Below, piece by piece: positions 1 to 7,103 of a stretch of DNA of 12,191 nucleotides; within the stretch, counting starts at the first letter, position 1, and each line of letters starts with the position of its first letter. This DNA is from JALENY01 sp036310185 (GTDB lineage: Bacteria > Bacillota > Clostridia > Lachnospirales > Lachnospiraceae): contig JAXJSH010000007.1 of NCBI GenBank assembly GCA_036310185.1, positions 1 through 12,191 of the forward strand. The letters are read 5' to 3'. Made by a program: the position numbers and the translations under genes. The notes below the pieces were generated by a model. That model saw only the letters and a program-made list of their open reading frames with translations. It did not search any database and was not told the DNA's origin.

Positions 1-11
1 GTCCCTTAACT

Positions 12-25
12 GTATCATATGATAC
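12..25. repeat. 14-bp perfect palindrome
   Basis: GTATCATATGATAC reads the same on both strands. It lies two bases before the inverted-repeat element that begins at 28. It could be a protein binding site or part of that element's flank; nothing shows which. The 7-mer ATCATAT inside it recurs at 204-210, just beyond the other end of the element. Confidence 0.4.
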
Positions 26-27
26 CA

Positions 28-197
28 GGGTCAAAAGGTCACATGTTTCATGCCTGCATGAAAAAATGTGACTTTGAGACCCGCAAAACATGAGAAAGCA
101 GCCCGAATAGGGCGGATTTCGAATATTTTTAGGATTACGGGAGCGTAAAATGCGGAGTAATCCGTAGGTATCAAGGATTTAAAATACCTTTTGACCC
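28..197. repeat. Structured element bounded by a 12-bp inverted repeat
   Basis: GGGTCAAAAGGT at 28-39 is the exact reverse complement of ACCTTTTGACCC at 186-197. Three further hairpins lie inside. The first pairs GTCACAT with ATGTGAC and TTTCATG with CATGAAA around a CCTG loop, about 38-72. The second is GCCC-GAATA-GGGC at 101-113. The third pairs GGATTAC (132-138) with GTAATCC (157-163). The left arm can alternatively pair with GACCC at 78-82, and AGGTAT (166-171) can pair with ATACCT (184-189), so mutually exclusive folds exist. No ORF of note is present. This is either a small non-autonomous repeat or the body of a structured RNA transcribed from outside the window; I cannot name a family. 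Confidence 0.55.
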
Positions 198-302
198 CAC
201 ATCATCATATATAGTTGGTGAATGCGAAAAAGTATCATTGTTAAAAAAATCACACAATTTTCGAAAAAAATCCAAATTCTTTTAAAAAAATTCAGAATAT
301 AT

Positions 303-331
303 TTGTAATTTATTCGGGAATCTTGTATAAT
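303..331 (+). promoter_or_regulatory. Promoter of the hydrogenase operon
   Basis: TTGTAA (303-308) and a perfect TATAAT (326-331) are separated by exactly 17 bp, the optimum for a housekeeping sigma factor. The upstream stretch 241-300 is rich in A and T tracts and may act as an UP element. The expected transcript start near 338 leaves a leader of about 59 nt before the first hydrogenase gene at 397. No other good promoter was seen before 397, so this one probably drives all three genes. Confidence 0.75.
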
Positions 332-396
332 AAAATAAGCTTAACGAGCGTGGATTTGGTGAAAATACACAAACCGAAAGGGGGATTTTATTTATT

Positions 397-879
397 ATGC
401 TAGATCAGTCTTATTATCAGAAAGCAGATGAGATTATCGGGCACTATGGAAAAAAAGCAAGCTCGCTGATTCCCATCATGCAGGACATCCAGGAGGCATA
501 TCGTTATCTGCCGGGTGAACTGCTTTCCTATGTCGCAGAACAGATCGGAGTGACAGAAGCGAAAGCATACAGTGTTGCAACATTCTACGAAAACTTTTCT
601 TTCGAGGCAAAAGGAAAGTACGTCATTAAAGTTTGTGATGGAACCGCATGTCATGTCCGTAAATCCATGCCGGTTCTCGAAGCCTTATACAAAAAGCTGG
701 GTCTAAGTAAGAAAAAACACACCACTGACGATATGCTGTTTACGGTAGAAACCGTTTCCTGTCTCGGTGCTTGTGGTCTTGCTCCGACCATGATGGTCAA
801 CGAAGAAGTATATCCGAGAATGACACCGGAAAAAGCGGAAGAGCTGATTGATAAATTAAGAGGAGGTGGCGACGCATGA
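397..879 (+). CDS. hydC: NuoE-like [2Fe-2S] subunit of bifurcating [FeFe] hydrogenase (HydC/HndA type)
   Basis: This 160-residue protein is the small electron-transfer subunit of a trimeric NAD(P)- and ferredoxin-linked hydrogenase. Residues 1-70 form the helical NuoE N-terminal region, with the family motif around ATFYENF (61-67). The rest is a thioredoxin-like ferredoxin fold whose [2Fe-2S] ligands are Cys80 and Cys85 (C-DGTA-C) and Cys122 and Cys126 (C-LGA-C). Length and cysteine spacing match the family, and no part is missing. The start at 397 follows AAAGGGGG (377-384) at a somewhat long 12-nt spacing. The stop overlaps the start of the next gene by ATGA, implying translational coupling. 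NuoE-like subunits also serve formate dehydrogenases and complex I; the adjacent hydrogenase catalytic subunit decides the assignment. The symbol is by analogy with HydABC systems. Confidence 0.93.
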   Translation: MLDQSYYQKADEIIGHYGKKASSLIPIMQDIQEAYRYLPGELLSYVAEQIGVTEAKAYSVATFYENFSFEAKGKYVIKVCDGTACHVRKSMPVLEALYKKLGLSKKKHTTDDMLFTVETVSCLGACGLAPTMMVNEEVYPRMTPEKAEELIDKLRGGGDA

Positions 880-2756
880 TTGAGACAAGAGAAGCGTTAA
901 CAAATGTTCGTGAAGAAGCTTCGAAAGCACTGACATCCTATGATTGCCGTATTCTCGTCTGTTCCGGTACCGGATGTATTGCCACCGGTTCTGAAAAGAT
1001 TTATGAAAAATTTTTAGAGATCTGTAAAGACGCACCTGGTGTGACACTGGAATTTGCCCAACATGACAGCGATGCCCACGTGGGTGTAAAGAAAACCGGC
1101 TGCCAGGGTATCTGTGAACTTGGTCCTCTGGTTCGTATCCAGAAAGGTGACAAAGTCGTTCAGTATACAAAAGTTCAGGTGGAAGATTGTGATGAGATCT
1201 TTGAGCGTACCGTAAAAGGCGAAGAAGTTCTGGAACATCTTCTTTATAAACAGAAAGGTACAGCCTACGAAAAACCGGAAGAGATTCCGTTTATCGCAAA
1301 ACAGACACGTCTTGTTCTGGAAAACTGCGGTCGTTTTGATGCAGAATCGCTTGATGAATACATAGCAAGCGGCGGATTTAAGGCCCTTGAAAAAGCATTG
1401 TTTGAAATGACTCCGGACCAGATCATCGAAACCGTAGATCAGTCCGGTCTCCGTGGTCGTGGAGGCGGGGGCTTTCCGGCAGGCAAAAAGTGGAAACAGG
1501 TAGCCCGTCAGAAAGAGACGGAACGATACGTTGTATGTAACGGTGACGAAGGTGATCCGGGTGCATTCATGGACGGTTCCGTAATGGAAGGTGATCCGTA
1601 CCGTCTGATCGAAGGTATGATGCTGGCTGCTTATGCAGTAAAAGCAGAAAACGGTTACATCTATGTTCGTGCAGAGTATCCGATGTCCGTAAAACGTCTG
1701 CGCCATGCAATTGCTGAACTGGAAGACAGAGGGCTTCTCGGCGATAATATCCTTGGCACAGGATTTAATTTCCATATGCACATCAACCGTGGTGCCGGCG
1801 CATTCGTATGTGGTGAAGGCTCTGCCCTTACTGCATCCATTGAAGGCAACCGTGGTATGCCCCGTGTAAAACCGCCCCGTACCGTAGAAAAAGGTCTTTG
1901 GGCAAAACCGACTGTACTGAATAACGTAGAGACCTTTGCGAACGTTCCGAAGATTCTCTTAAACGGAGCAGAATGGTATCGCAGCATCGGTACCGAGGGC
2001 AGTCCGGGAACAAAGACCTTCTCCCTGACCGGTTCCATTGAAAATACCGGTCTGATCGAAGTTCCAATGGGAACGACCCTTCGTGAGATCATCTTTGATA
2101 TCGGCGGCGGCCTAAAAGGCGGCGGCAAGTTCAAAGCTGTTCAGATCGGCGGTCCGTCCGGCGGATGTCTGACGGAAGATCATCTGGATGTACCGCTTGA
2201 TTTTGACTCCGTTAAAAAATACGGTGCCATTGTTGGTTCCGGCGGACTCGTTGTAATGGATGAACATACCTGTATGGTTGAGGTTGCACGTTTCTTCATG
2301 AGTTTCACACAGCGTGAATCCTGCGGCAAATGTGTACCGTGCCGTGAAGGCACCAAACGTATGCTGGAGATTCTGGAAAAGATCGTTGCAGGCAAAGGCG
2401 AGATGGAAGATCTTGACCGTCTCCAGGAACTGGCTGAGATGGTTAAAAGCATGGCTCTGTGCGGTCTCGGAAAGAGTGCTCCGCTTCCGGTACTGTCTAC
2501 TTTGAAAACATTCCGTGAAGAATACGAAGAGCATATTCTGGATCATAAGTGCCGTGCAAAAGTCTGCGAGGCAATGAAACAGTACAAGATCAATCCGGAA
2601 TTCTGCCGCGGATGTTCCAAGTGTGCGAAGAACTGTCCGGTTGGCGCGATCACTGGTCAGATCAAGAAATGTTATCATATCGATCCTAATATTTGTATCC
2701 ACTGCGGTGCATGTAAAGAGAACTGTGCATTCGATGCAATCTATATTGAGGATTAG
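876..2756 (+). CDS. hydB: NuoF-like NADH/FMN subunit of bifurcating [FeFe] hydrogenase (HydB/HndC type)
   Basis: This 626-residue flavin subunit takes or gives electrons at NAD(H); in HydABC enzymes it is the proposed bifurcation site. Residues 25-110 are a thioredoxin-like [2Fe-2S] domain (Cys29, Cys34, Cys76, Cys80). The NuoF core follows, with the glycine-rich nucleotide motif GRGGGGFPAGKKW (194-206) and the FMN region around CNGDEGDPGAF (221-231). An SLBB-like region precedes the [4Fe-4S] site at Cys483, Cys486, Cys489 and Cys529. The C-terminus is a two-cluster ferredoxin: Cys577/580/583/587 and Cys607/610/613/617. The added N- and C-terminal iron-sulfur domains distinguish it from plain complex I NuoF and fit hydrogenase partners. 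AGGAGGTG at 861-868, inside the previous gene, sets the start at 876. The product is a cytoplasmic complex member with no membrane segments. Confidence 0.94.
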   Translation: MIETREALTNVREEASKALTSYDCRILVCSGTGCIATGSEKIYEKFLEICKDAPGVTLEFAQHDSDAHVGVKKTGCQGICELGPLVRIQKGDKVVQYTKVQVEDCDEIFERTVKGEEVLEHLLYKQKGTAYEKPEEIPFIAKQTRLVLENCGRFDAESLDEYIASGGFKALEKALFEMTPDQIIETVDQSGLRGRGGGGFPAGKKWKQVARQKETERYVVCNGDEGDPGAFMDGSVMEGDPYRLIEGMMLAAYAVKAENGYIYVRAEYPMSVKRLRHAIAELEDRGLLGDNILGTGFNFHMHINRGAGAFVCGEGSALTASIEGNRGMPRVKPPRTVEKGLWAKPTVLNNVETFANVPKILLNGAEWYRSIGTEGSPGTKTFSLTGSIENTGLIEVPMGTTLREIIFDIGGGLKGGGKFKAVQIGGPSGGCLTEDHLDVPLDFDSVKKYGAIVGSGGLVVMDEHTCMVEVARFFMSFTQRESCGKCVPCREGTKRMLEILEKIVAGKGEMEDLDRLQELAEMVKSMALCGLGKSAPLPVLSTLKTFREEYEEHILDHKCRAKVCEAMKQYKINPEFCRGCSKCAKNCPVGAITGQIKKCYHIDPNICIHCGACKENCAFDAIYIED

Positions 2757-2767
2757 GAGGTGACATT

Positions 2768-4459
2768 ATGGGAACAATGACAATTGACGGTAGAAAAGTA
2801 GAATTTACCGATGAAAAAAACGTATTATCCATTATTCGAAAAGCTGGTATTGACATTCCCACTCTGTGTTATCACTCCGAGATTTCAACTTTCGGTGCGT
2901 GCCGTCTGTGTACGGTAGAAGATGACAGAGGAAGGACTTTTGCTTCCTGTTCTGAAGAACCAAGAGACGGAATGGTGATCTATACCAACTCTGCAAAAGT
3001 GAAAAAATACAGAAAGTTAATCGTAGAATTGCTTCTGGCGGCACACTGCAGAGACTGTACCACCTGTGTTAAGAGCGGCGCATGTAAGCTTCAGGAACTG
3101 GCACATCGTCTCGGTGTTATGAAAGTCCGTTTCGAAAATACAAGAGAGCAGCGTCCGCTGGACGAGAGCTCTGCTGCCATTATCCGTGATCCGAACAAAT
3201 GTATTCTTTGCGGAAACTGCGTGCGTGTCTGTGATGAATTGCAGGGAATCGGAGCACTTGGCTTTGCGTTCCGCGGAACCGATGCTATGGTCATGCCGGC
3301 ATTTAACAAAGATATTGCAGCAACAAACTGTGTTGGCTGCGGTCAGTGCCGTGTATTCTGTCCGACCGGTGCTATCAGCATTCATACCAACATGGATGAT
3401 GTGTGGGAGGTACTGGCGGATCCGAATACCCGTGTAGTAGCACAGGTTGCTCCGGCAGTTCGGGTAGCAGTTGGTGATGCATTCGGCTTACAGAAGGGCC
3501 GCAGTGTTATGGGCAAAATCGTAAATGTTCTTCACCGTCTTGGTTTTGACGAAGTATATGATACAGCATTCTCAGCAGACTTAACCGTTATGGAAGAGTC
3601 CGCGGAATTTCTTGAAAGAGTAGCAGCCGGTGAGAAACTGCCGCTTCTGACCTCCTGTTGCCCGGCATGGGTTAAATTTATTGTGGAGCAGTATCCGGAA
3701 TACAAGGACAATCTGTCCACCTGCCGTTCTCCGCAGGGCATGCTGTCTGCAGTAACAAAAGAATGGTATCGGGATCCGCAGCACAATACAGACGGAAAAC
3801 GTACCGTAGTTGTATCTTTTATGCCATGTACTGCCAAAAAGCTGGAAGCAGAACGTCCCAACAGCTATACAAAAGGCGAAAAAGACACCGATTTTGTAGT
3901 TACCACAACAGAACTGATCCGTATGATCAAAAACAGCGGTATTGATTTTGCATCACTGGAACCGGAAGCAAGTGATGTTCCGTTCGGATTCGGTTCCGGC
4001 GGTGGTGTCCTCTTTGGTGTAACCGGTGGTGTGACCGAAGCGGTTCTGCGCAGACTGGTTCCGGAACACAGCGCAGCAGCACTGGAAGGAATCGCAGAAT
4101 GCGGCGTTCGCGGAGATGAAGCGATCAGAGAATTTACCATTAACTACAAAGGTACTGATGTAAATATCTGTGTAGCAAGCGGCCTTGCAAATGCGCGTGA
4201 AGTAATGGAACGCGTGAAAAATGGTGAAGCGAACTATCACCTCATTGAGATCATGGCGTGCCGCCGTGGCTGTATCATGGGTGGCGGTCAGCCTCCGAAA
4301 GCAGGTGATCGCACAAAAGCAGCCCGTACAAAAGGCATCTACAATGCAGATAATGTGGCAACCGTTAAGAAACCGGATGAGAACCCGCTGATTCAGTCCC
4401 TGTACGATGGATTTCTGAAAGGAAAAACACACGAACTGCTTCATAATGAAGGTTATTAA
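2768..4459 (+). CDS. hydA: [FeFe] hydrogenase catalytic subunit (HydA)
   Basis: This 563-residue protein reduces protons to H2, or the reverse, at the H-cluster. In the trimer it draws on NADH and reduced ferredoxin together. Domains in order: a [2Fe-2S] plant-type ferredoxin (Cys34, 45, 48, 61); a His-Cys [4Fe-4S] site (His93, Cys97, 100, 106); a 2x[4Fe-4S] ferredoxin (Cys145/148/151/155 and Cys188/191/194/198); and the H-domain. H-cluster motifs are TSCCPAW (295-301, with the probable proton-relay Cys297 and ligand Cys298), MPCTAKK (352-358, ligand Cys354) and ACRRGCIMGGGQP (497-509, ligands Cys498 and Cys502). The RR pair is unusual; clostridial monomeric enzymes have HG or PG there. The C-terminus resembles the small-subunit-like tail that wraps the H-domain. 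AGGAGGTGA at 2755-2763 overlaps the upstream stop and fixes the start. The HydE/F/G maturases are not in this window. Confidence 0.96.
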   Translation: MGTMTIDGRKVEFTDEKNVLSIIRKAGIDIPTLCYHSEISTFGACRLCTVEDDRGRTFASCSEEPRDGMVIYTNSAKVKKYRKLIVELLLAAHCRDCTTCVKSGACKLQELAHRLGVMKVRFENTREQRPLDESSAAIIRDPNKCILCGNCVRVCDELQGIGALGFAFRGTDAMVMPAFNKDIAATNCVGCGQCRVFCPTGAISIHTNMDDVWEVLADPNTRVVAQVAPAVRVAVGDAFGLQKGRSVMGKIVNVLHRLGFDEVYDTAFSADLTVMEESAEFLERVAAGEKLPLLTSCCPAWVKFIVEQYPEYKDNLSTCRSPQGMLSAVTKEWYRDPQHNTDGKRTVVVSFMPCTAKKLEAERPNSYTKGEKDTDFVVTTTELIRMIKNSGIDFASLEPEASDVPFGFGSGGGVLFGVTGGVTEAVLRRLVPEHSAAALEGIAECGVRGDEAIREFTINYKGTDVNICVASGLANAREVMERVKNGEANYHLIEIMACRRGCIMGGGQPPKAGDRTKAARTKGIYNADNVATVKKPDENPLIQSLYDGFLKGKTHELLHNEGY

Positions 4460-4510
4460 TTCAGCAAAAATCCAAATAATAAGATATACCATACAAATTA
4501 ACCATTGAAA

Positions 4511-4550
4511 TCAGAAGCACCGGAAGGCAATATCTTTCCGGTGTTTCTGA
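4511..4550 (+). terminator. Long hairpin after the hydrogenase operon
   Basis: Bases 4511-4525 pair with 4536-4550 in a 15-bp stem with one G-T position (TCAGAAGCACCGGAA against TTCCGGTGTTTCTGA), closed by a 10-nt loop. It starts 51 nt after the hydA stop. No clear run of T follows, so it may be a weak terminator or a 3' end stabiliser protecting the operon mRNA rather than a textbook intrinsic terminator. Confidence 0.55.
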
Positions 4551-5179
4551 CTGTAGAAAAAGTTTTCGACAGGATAAAAAGGTATTTGAACATCTTTTTA
4601 ATGTGTCCAACTATTGGCGTTGGCAATGAAGATGGCATCTTAAAATTTTTTTGATGAATTTGGTATATAGACTTAGTCGTTTGTCCCTAAAAAACGATGG
4701 TAAACAGATAGAATAAATAAAAAGCATGAATTTATCTGCTGAGATAATTAAAAAAAAGCGGTAATAATCAGATAAAATCGACAAAAATCAAAGATATATC
4801 CGCTGAAAGTGCTATAAAAACAGTAAATGAACAGATAAAAATGGCAAAAATAGAAATTTTGTCTGCTGAAAATACGCTAAAGAGCAATCAGTGAGCAGAT
4901 AAAACTGACAAAAACAGAAGATTTATCCGCTGAAAGCGCTATAAAAACAGTAAATGAACAGATAAAAATAGCGTAAATAGAAAGCTCATCTGCTAAGAAA
5001 AACAAATAAAGTTGACACCAAGCAGATGGGGCAACAAAAAGAAAGATTTTATAGGTGTAATTGTGATAAAATATAAAAAATGTTTTGTATTAAACAGTAT
5101 CTCGGAAAAAAGAATTTTAATGAGATTGATGCTTTTGGAAACAAAGGGAAAAAAGACTTGACTAAATAGGGAGGTTTTT
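4551..5179. other. Long AT-rich intergenic region, no gene
   Basis: Apart from the tandem array I see no convincing coding sequence. AAGAT-GGC-ATCTT at 4629-4641 followed by AAAATTTTTTT is a weak terminator-like hairpin. TTGACA at 5012-5017 has no acceptable -10 at normal spacing, and the AT-rich stretch 5045-5080 offers only poor promoter candidates, so the promoter of the nucleoside phosphorylase gene is not settled. Confidence 0.5.
4704..5030. repeat. Tandem array of degenerate 63-64 bp units with inverted arms
   Basis: Units begin at about 4704, 4768, 4831, 4895, 4958 and (partial) 5021, giving lengths of 64, 63, 64, 63 and 63. Each opens with (A/G/T)CAGATA(A/G)A and about 28 nt later carries TTTATCYGCTGA or a variant, which is the inverse of the opening motif, so each unit can form a hairpin. 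Units two and four are the closest pair (55 of 63 bases identical by my hand alignment), suggesting a 127-bp duplication of a two-unit block. Stops occur in all frames and no gene is evident. The array fills most of the 620-bp gap between the hydrogenase and nucleoside phosphorylase genes. Its role is unknown. Confidence 0.75.
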
Positions 5180-6505
5180 ATGCAAGCTTATGAAGTAATC
5201 GTAAAAAAGAGAGACGGATTGGAACTGACCACAGAAGAAATCAATTATTTCATTCGTGGTTTATCAACTGGCGAAATACCGGATTATCAAGTATCTGCTA
5301 TGACTATGGCAATCTATTTTCGTGGAATGACCTCCAGAGAATTGTCAGACTGGACAATGGCCATGGTAAATTCCGGTGCAACCATGGACTTGAGTGAAAT
5401 TTCCGGTATCAAGGCAGATAAACACAGCAGCGGCGGTGTAGGAGATAAGACCACGATCCTGCTTGCACCGTGGATTGCAGCATGCGGCGTTCCTATTGCA
5501 AAAATGTCCGGAAGAGGACTGGGACATACCGGCGGAACAATCGATAAATTAGAGGCCATCCCCGGTTTTCAAACATCCCTTTCGAAAGAGCAGTTTATCA
5601 AGAATGTGAATGAGATAGGTGTTGCCGTGGCTGGTCAGACCGGCAACCTGGTTCCGGCAGATAAAAAACTGTATGCGATTCGTGATGTGACAGGAACTGT
5701 CGACAGCATTCCGCTTATTGCCAGCAGTATCATGAGTAAGAAGATCGCTGCCGGTGCAGATGCAATTGTATTGGACGTAAAAGTCGGTTCCGGAGCATTT
5801 ATGAAATCCGTAGAGGATGCAAAAGCTCTTGCAAAAGCAATGGTATCCATTGGAACAAGTCTGAACCGCAATACGGTTGCGATTATTTCTAATATGAATC
5901 AGCCCCTTGGTAATGCGGTCGGCAATGCGATCGAAGTCGTTGAAGCTATCGAGGCGTTAAAAGGCAATGGTCCGGAAGATCTGATGGAACTTATGTATGC
6001 ACTGGGCAGTCAGATGCTGATCGTTTCCGGAAAAATAAAGACACTTGAGGAAGGAACTGTACTTATGCAGGAAATTCTGAAAAGTGGAGCAGCACTTGAA
6101 AAATTAAAAGAAATGATCCGTGCGCAGGGGGGAGATGCGAATGTAGTTGAAGATTATACTCTTTTGCCACAGGCAGGGTATACCATGGAAATTCCGGCCC
6201 CAGAAACCGGTTATATCTCAGATATTATGGCGCAGGAAATCGGTCTTGCCGTAAAAATCATTGGCGCAGGTCGGGAAAAGATGGATGACGTGCTTGACTT
6301 AAGTTCCGGTGTATATCTGAAGAAAAAGGTCGGTGATTACGCAGAAAAAGGTGAGCCGATCGCGATCTTATATGGAAACAACACCGAAAAAATGCAGGAA
6401 GCGTCTTTACGCATTCAGAAGGCATATGGTTACAGTACAGAAAAACTGCCTGTTTTGCCTATGATTCATGCTGTAATTACAAAGGAGGATCTGGAGAATG
6501 AATGA
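5180..6505 (+). CDS. pdp: Pyrimidine-nucleoside phosphorylase
   Basis: This 441-residue enzyme splits uridine, deoxyuridine or thymidine with phosphate into the base and (deoxy)ribose 1-phosphate, the entry step of pyrimidine salvage. The phosphate-binding loop KHSSGGVGDKTT is at 81-92. The family signature SGRGLGHTGGTIDKLE spans 110-125. Substrate-contact residues Arg168, Ser183 and Lys187 fall at the positions known in Geobacillus PyNP. The C-terminal alpha/beta domain (about 335-441) is complete. Low-specificity PyNP and strict thymidine phosphorylase are hard to separate by eye; Lys108 and the Firmicute context favour PyNP. The start at 5180 is five bases after AGGGAGG (5168-5174), and the N-terminus MQAYEVIVKKRDG fits the family. 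The gene overlaps cdd by 8 nt, so the two are co-translated. Confidence 0.95.
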   Translation: MQAYEVIVKKRDGLELTTEEINYFIRGLSTGEIPDYQVSAMTMAIYFRGMTSRELSDWTMAMVNSGATMDLSEISGIKADKHSSGGVGDKTTILLAPWIAACGVPIAKMSGRGLGHTGGTIDKLEAIPGFQTSLSKEQFIKNVNEIGVAVAGQTGNLVPADKKLYAIRDVTGTVDSIPLIASSIMSKKIAAGADAIVLDVKVGSGAFMKSVEDAKALAKAMVSIGTSLNRNTVAIISNMNQPLGNAVGNAIEVVEAIEALKGNGPEDLMELMYALGSQMLIVSGKIKTLEEGTVLMQEILKSGAALEKLKEMIRAQGGDANVVEDYTLLPQAGYTMEIPAPETGYISDIMAQEIGLAVKIIGAGREKMDDVLDLSSGVYLKKKVGDYAEKGEPIAILYGNNTEKMQEASLRIQKAYGYSTEKLPVLPMIHAVITKEDLENE

Positions 6506-6899
6506 TAAGGAAAAAGTGTGTGTCTCGCTGCTGGACGCAGCGGAAAAAGCAAAAGAATTTGCCTATGCACCTTATTCCAATTTTCGTGTAGGAGCGGCTT
6601 TGCTGGCGAAAAATGGTCAGATTTTTACCGGTGTAAATATCGAAAATGATTCTTATGGAGCAACAAACTGTGCAGAGAGAACAGCTGTTTTTAAAGCAGT
6701 ATCGGAAGGAATCAGGGAATTTGAAGCAATCGCCATCCTAAGTGACAGCGATGAAATTATATATCCTTGTGGTATTTGCAGACAGGTATTGAATGAGTTT
6801 GTGGACGATGATTTTGTTGTGGTTTGCGGCAATTGTAAAAAGGAATATAAAGTGTATAGATTTAAAGAACTTCTGCCCAATACACAAATACCTCTATAA
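6498..6899 (+). CDS. cdd: Cytidine deaminase
   Basis: This 133-residue tetrameric-type cytidine deaminase converts cytidine and deoxycytidine to uridine and deoxyuridine, the substrates of the phosphorylase encoded just upstream. The zinc site is Cys58 (C-A-E), Cys91 and Cys94 (PCGIC); Glu60 is the catalytic proton shuttle. Substrate motifs AYAPYSNFRVGAAL (22-35) and NIEN (47-50) are intact. Length equals that of the short homotetrameric class. GGAGG at 6484-6488, inside the phosphorylase gene, sets the start at 6498, with an 8-nt overlap. The ATG at 6502 is out of frame. No terminator is obvious after the stop. Confidence 0.96.
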   Translation: MNDKEKVCVSLLDAAEKAKEFAYAPYSNFRVGAALLAKNGQIFTGVNIENDSYGATNCAERTAVFKAVSEGIREFEAIAILSDSDEIIYPCGICRQVLNEFVDDDFVVVCGNCKKEYKVYRFKELLPNTQIPL

Positions 6900-6904
6900 C
6901 AGTT

Positions 6905-6974
6905 GCGGCAATGTGAAGTATGAATAACAAAAAATAACGGAAGAACATAAGTTTAACTAACACTCTATTGCCGC
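6905..6974. repeat. 8-bp inverted repeat spanning the cdd-helicase gap
   Basis: GCGGCAAT (6905-6912) and ATTGCCGC (6967-6974) are perfect inverted copies separated by 54 nt. The right copy lies between the expected -35 position and the -10 of the helicase promoter. They may be a pair of half-operators or chance. Confidence 0.3.
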
Positions 6975-6977
6975 CTG

Positions 6978-6986
6978 TGGTATAAT
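6978..6986 (+). promoter_or_regulatory. Extended -10 promoter of the SNF2-SWIM operon
   Basis: TGGTATAAT (6978-6986) combines the extended -10 TGN with a perfect TATAAT. The -35 area (TAACAC at 6958-6963) is poor, which is typical when an extended -10 compensates. The expected start near 6993 leaves a leader of about 110 nt before the helicase gene. Confidence 0.6.
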
Positions 6987-7005
6987 TAGCAGGTCATAAG
7001 AATAT

Positions 7006-7074
7006 ATGGGAATAGTTGGATTCATTGGACTTGGTGTTTATTTAAGAACAGCGAGACAGTTGAAAAATGAATAA
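7006..7074 (+). CDS. Possible 22-residue leader peptide
   Basis: ATG at 7006 opens a 22-codon frame encoding a hydrophobic stretch (GIVGFIGLGVYL) followed by a basic tail, ending 29 nt before the helicase start. A weak GCAGGT lies about 10 nt upstream, but the predicted transcript start is only about 13 nt away, leaving little room for initiation. It could be a tiny membrane peptide or simply a chance frame. Confidence 0.15.
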   Translation: MGIVGFIGLGVYLRTARQLKNE

Positions 7075-7103
7075 TAGAAAAATGCAAATGGAAGGATGCT
7101 GTT

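Noticed and set aside
237..258. Rex-like redox operator (TTGTTAA ... ACACAA) upstream of the hydrogenase promoter
   Set aside because: The half-sites are 12 nt apart (TTGT to ACAA) rather than the 10 expected for the Rex consensus, the inner bases do not match well, and the site is about 45 bp upstream of the -35.
4704..5030. CRISPR array
   Set aside because: The whole 63-64 bp unit repeats; there are no short identical repeats alternating with unique spacers, and no cas genes are nearby.
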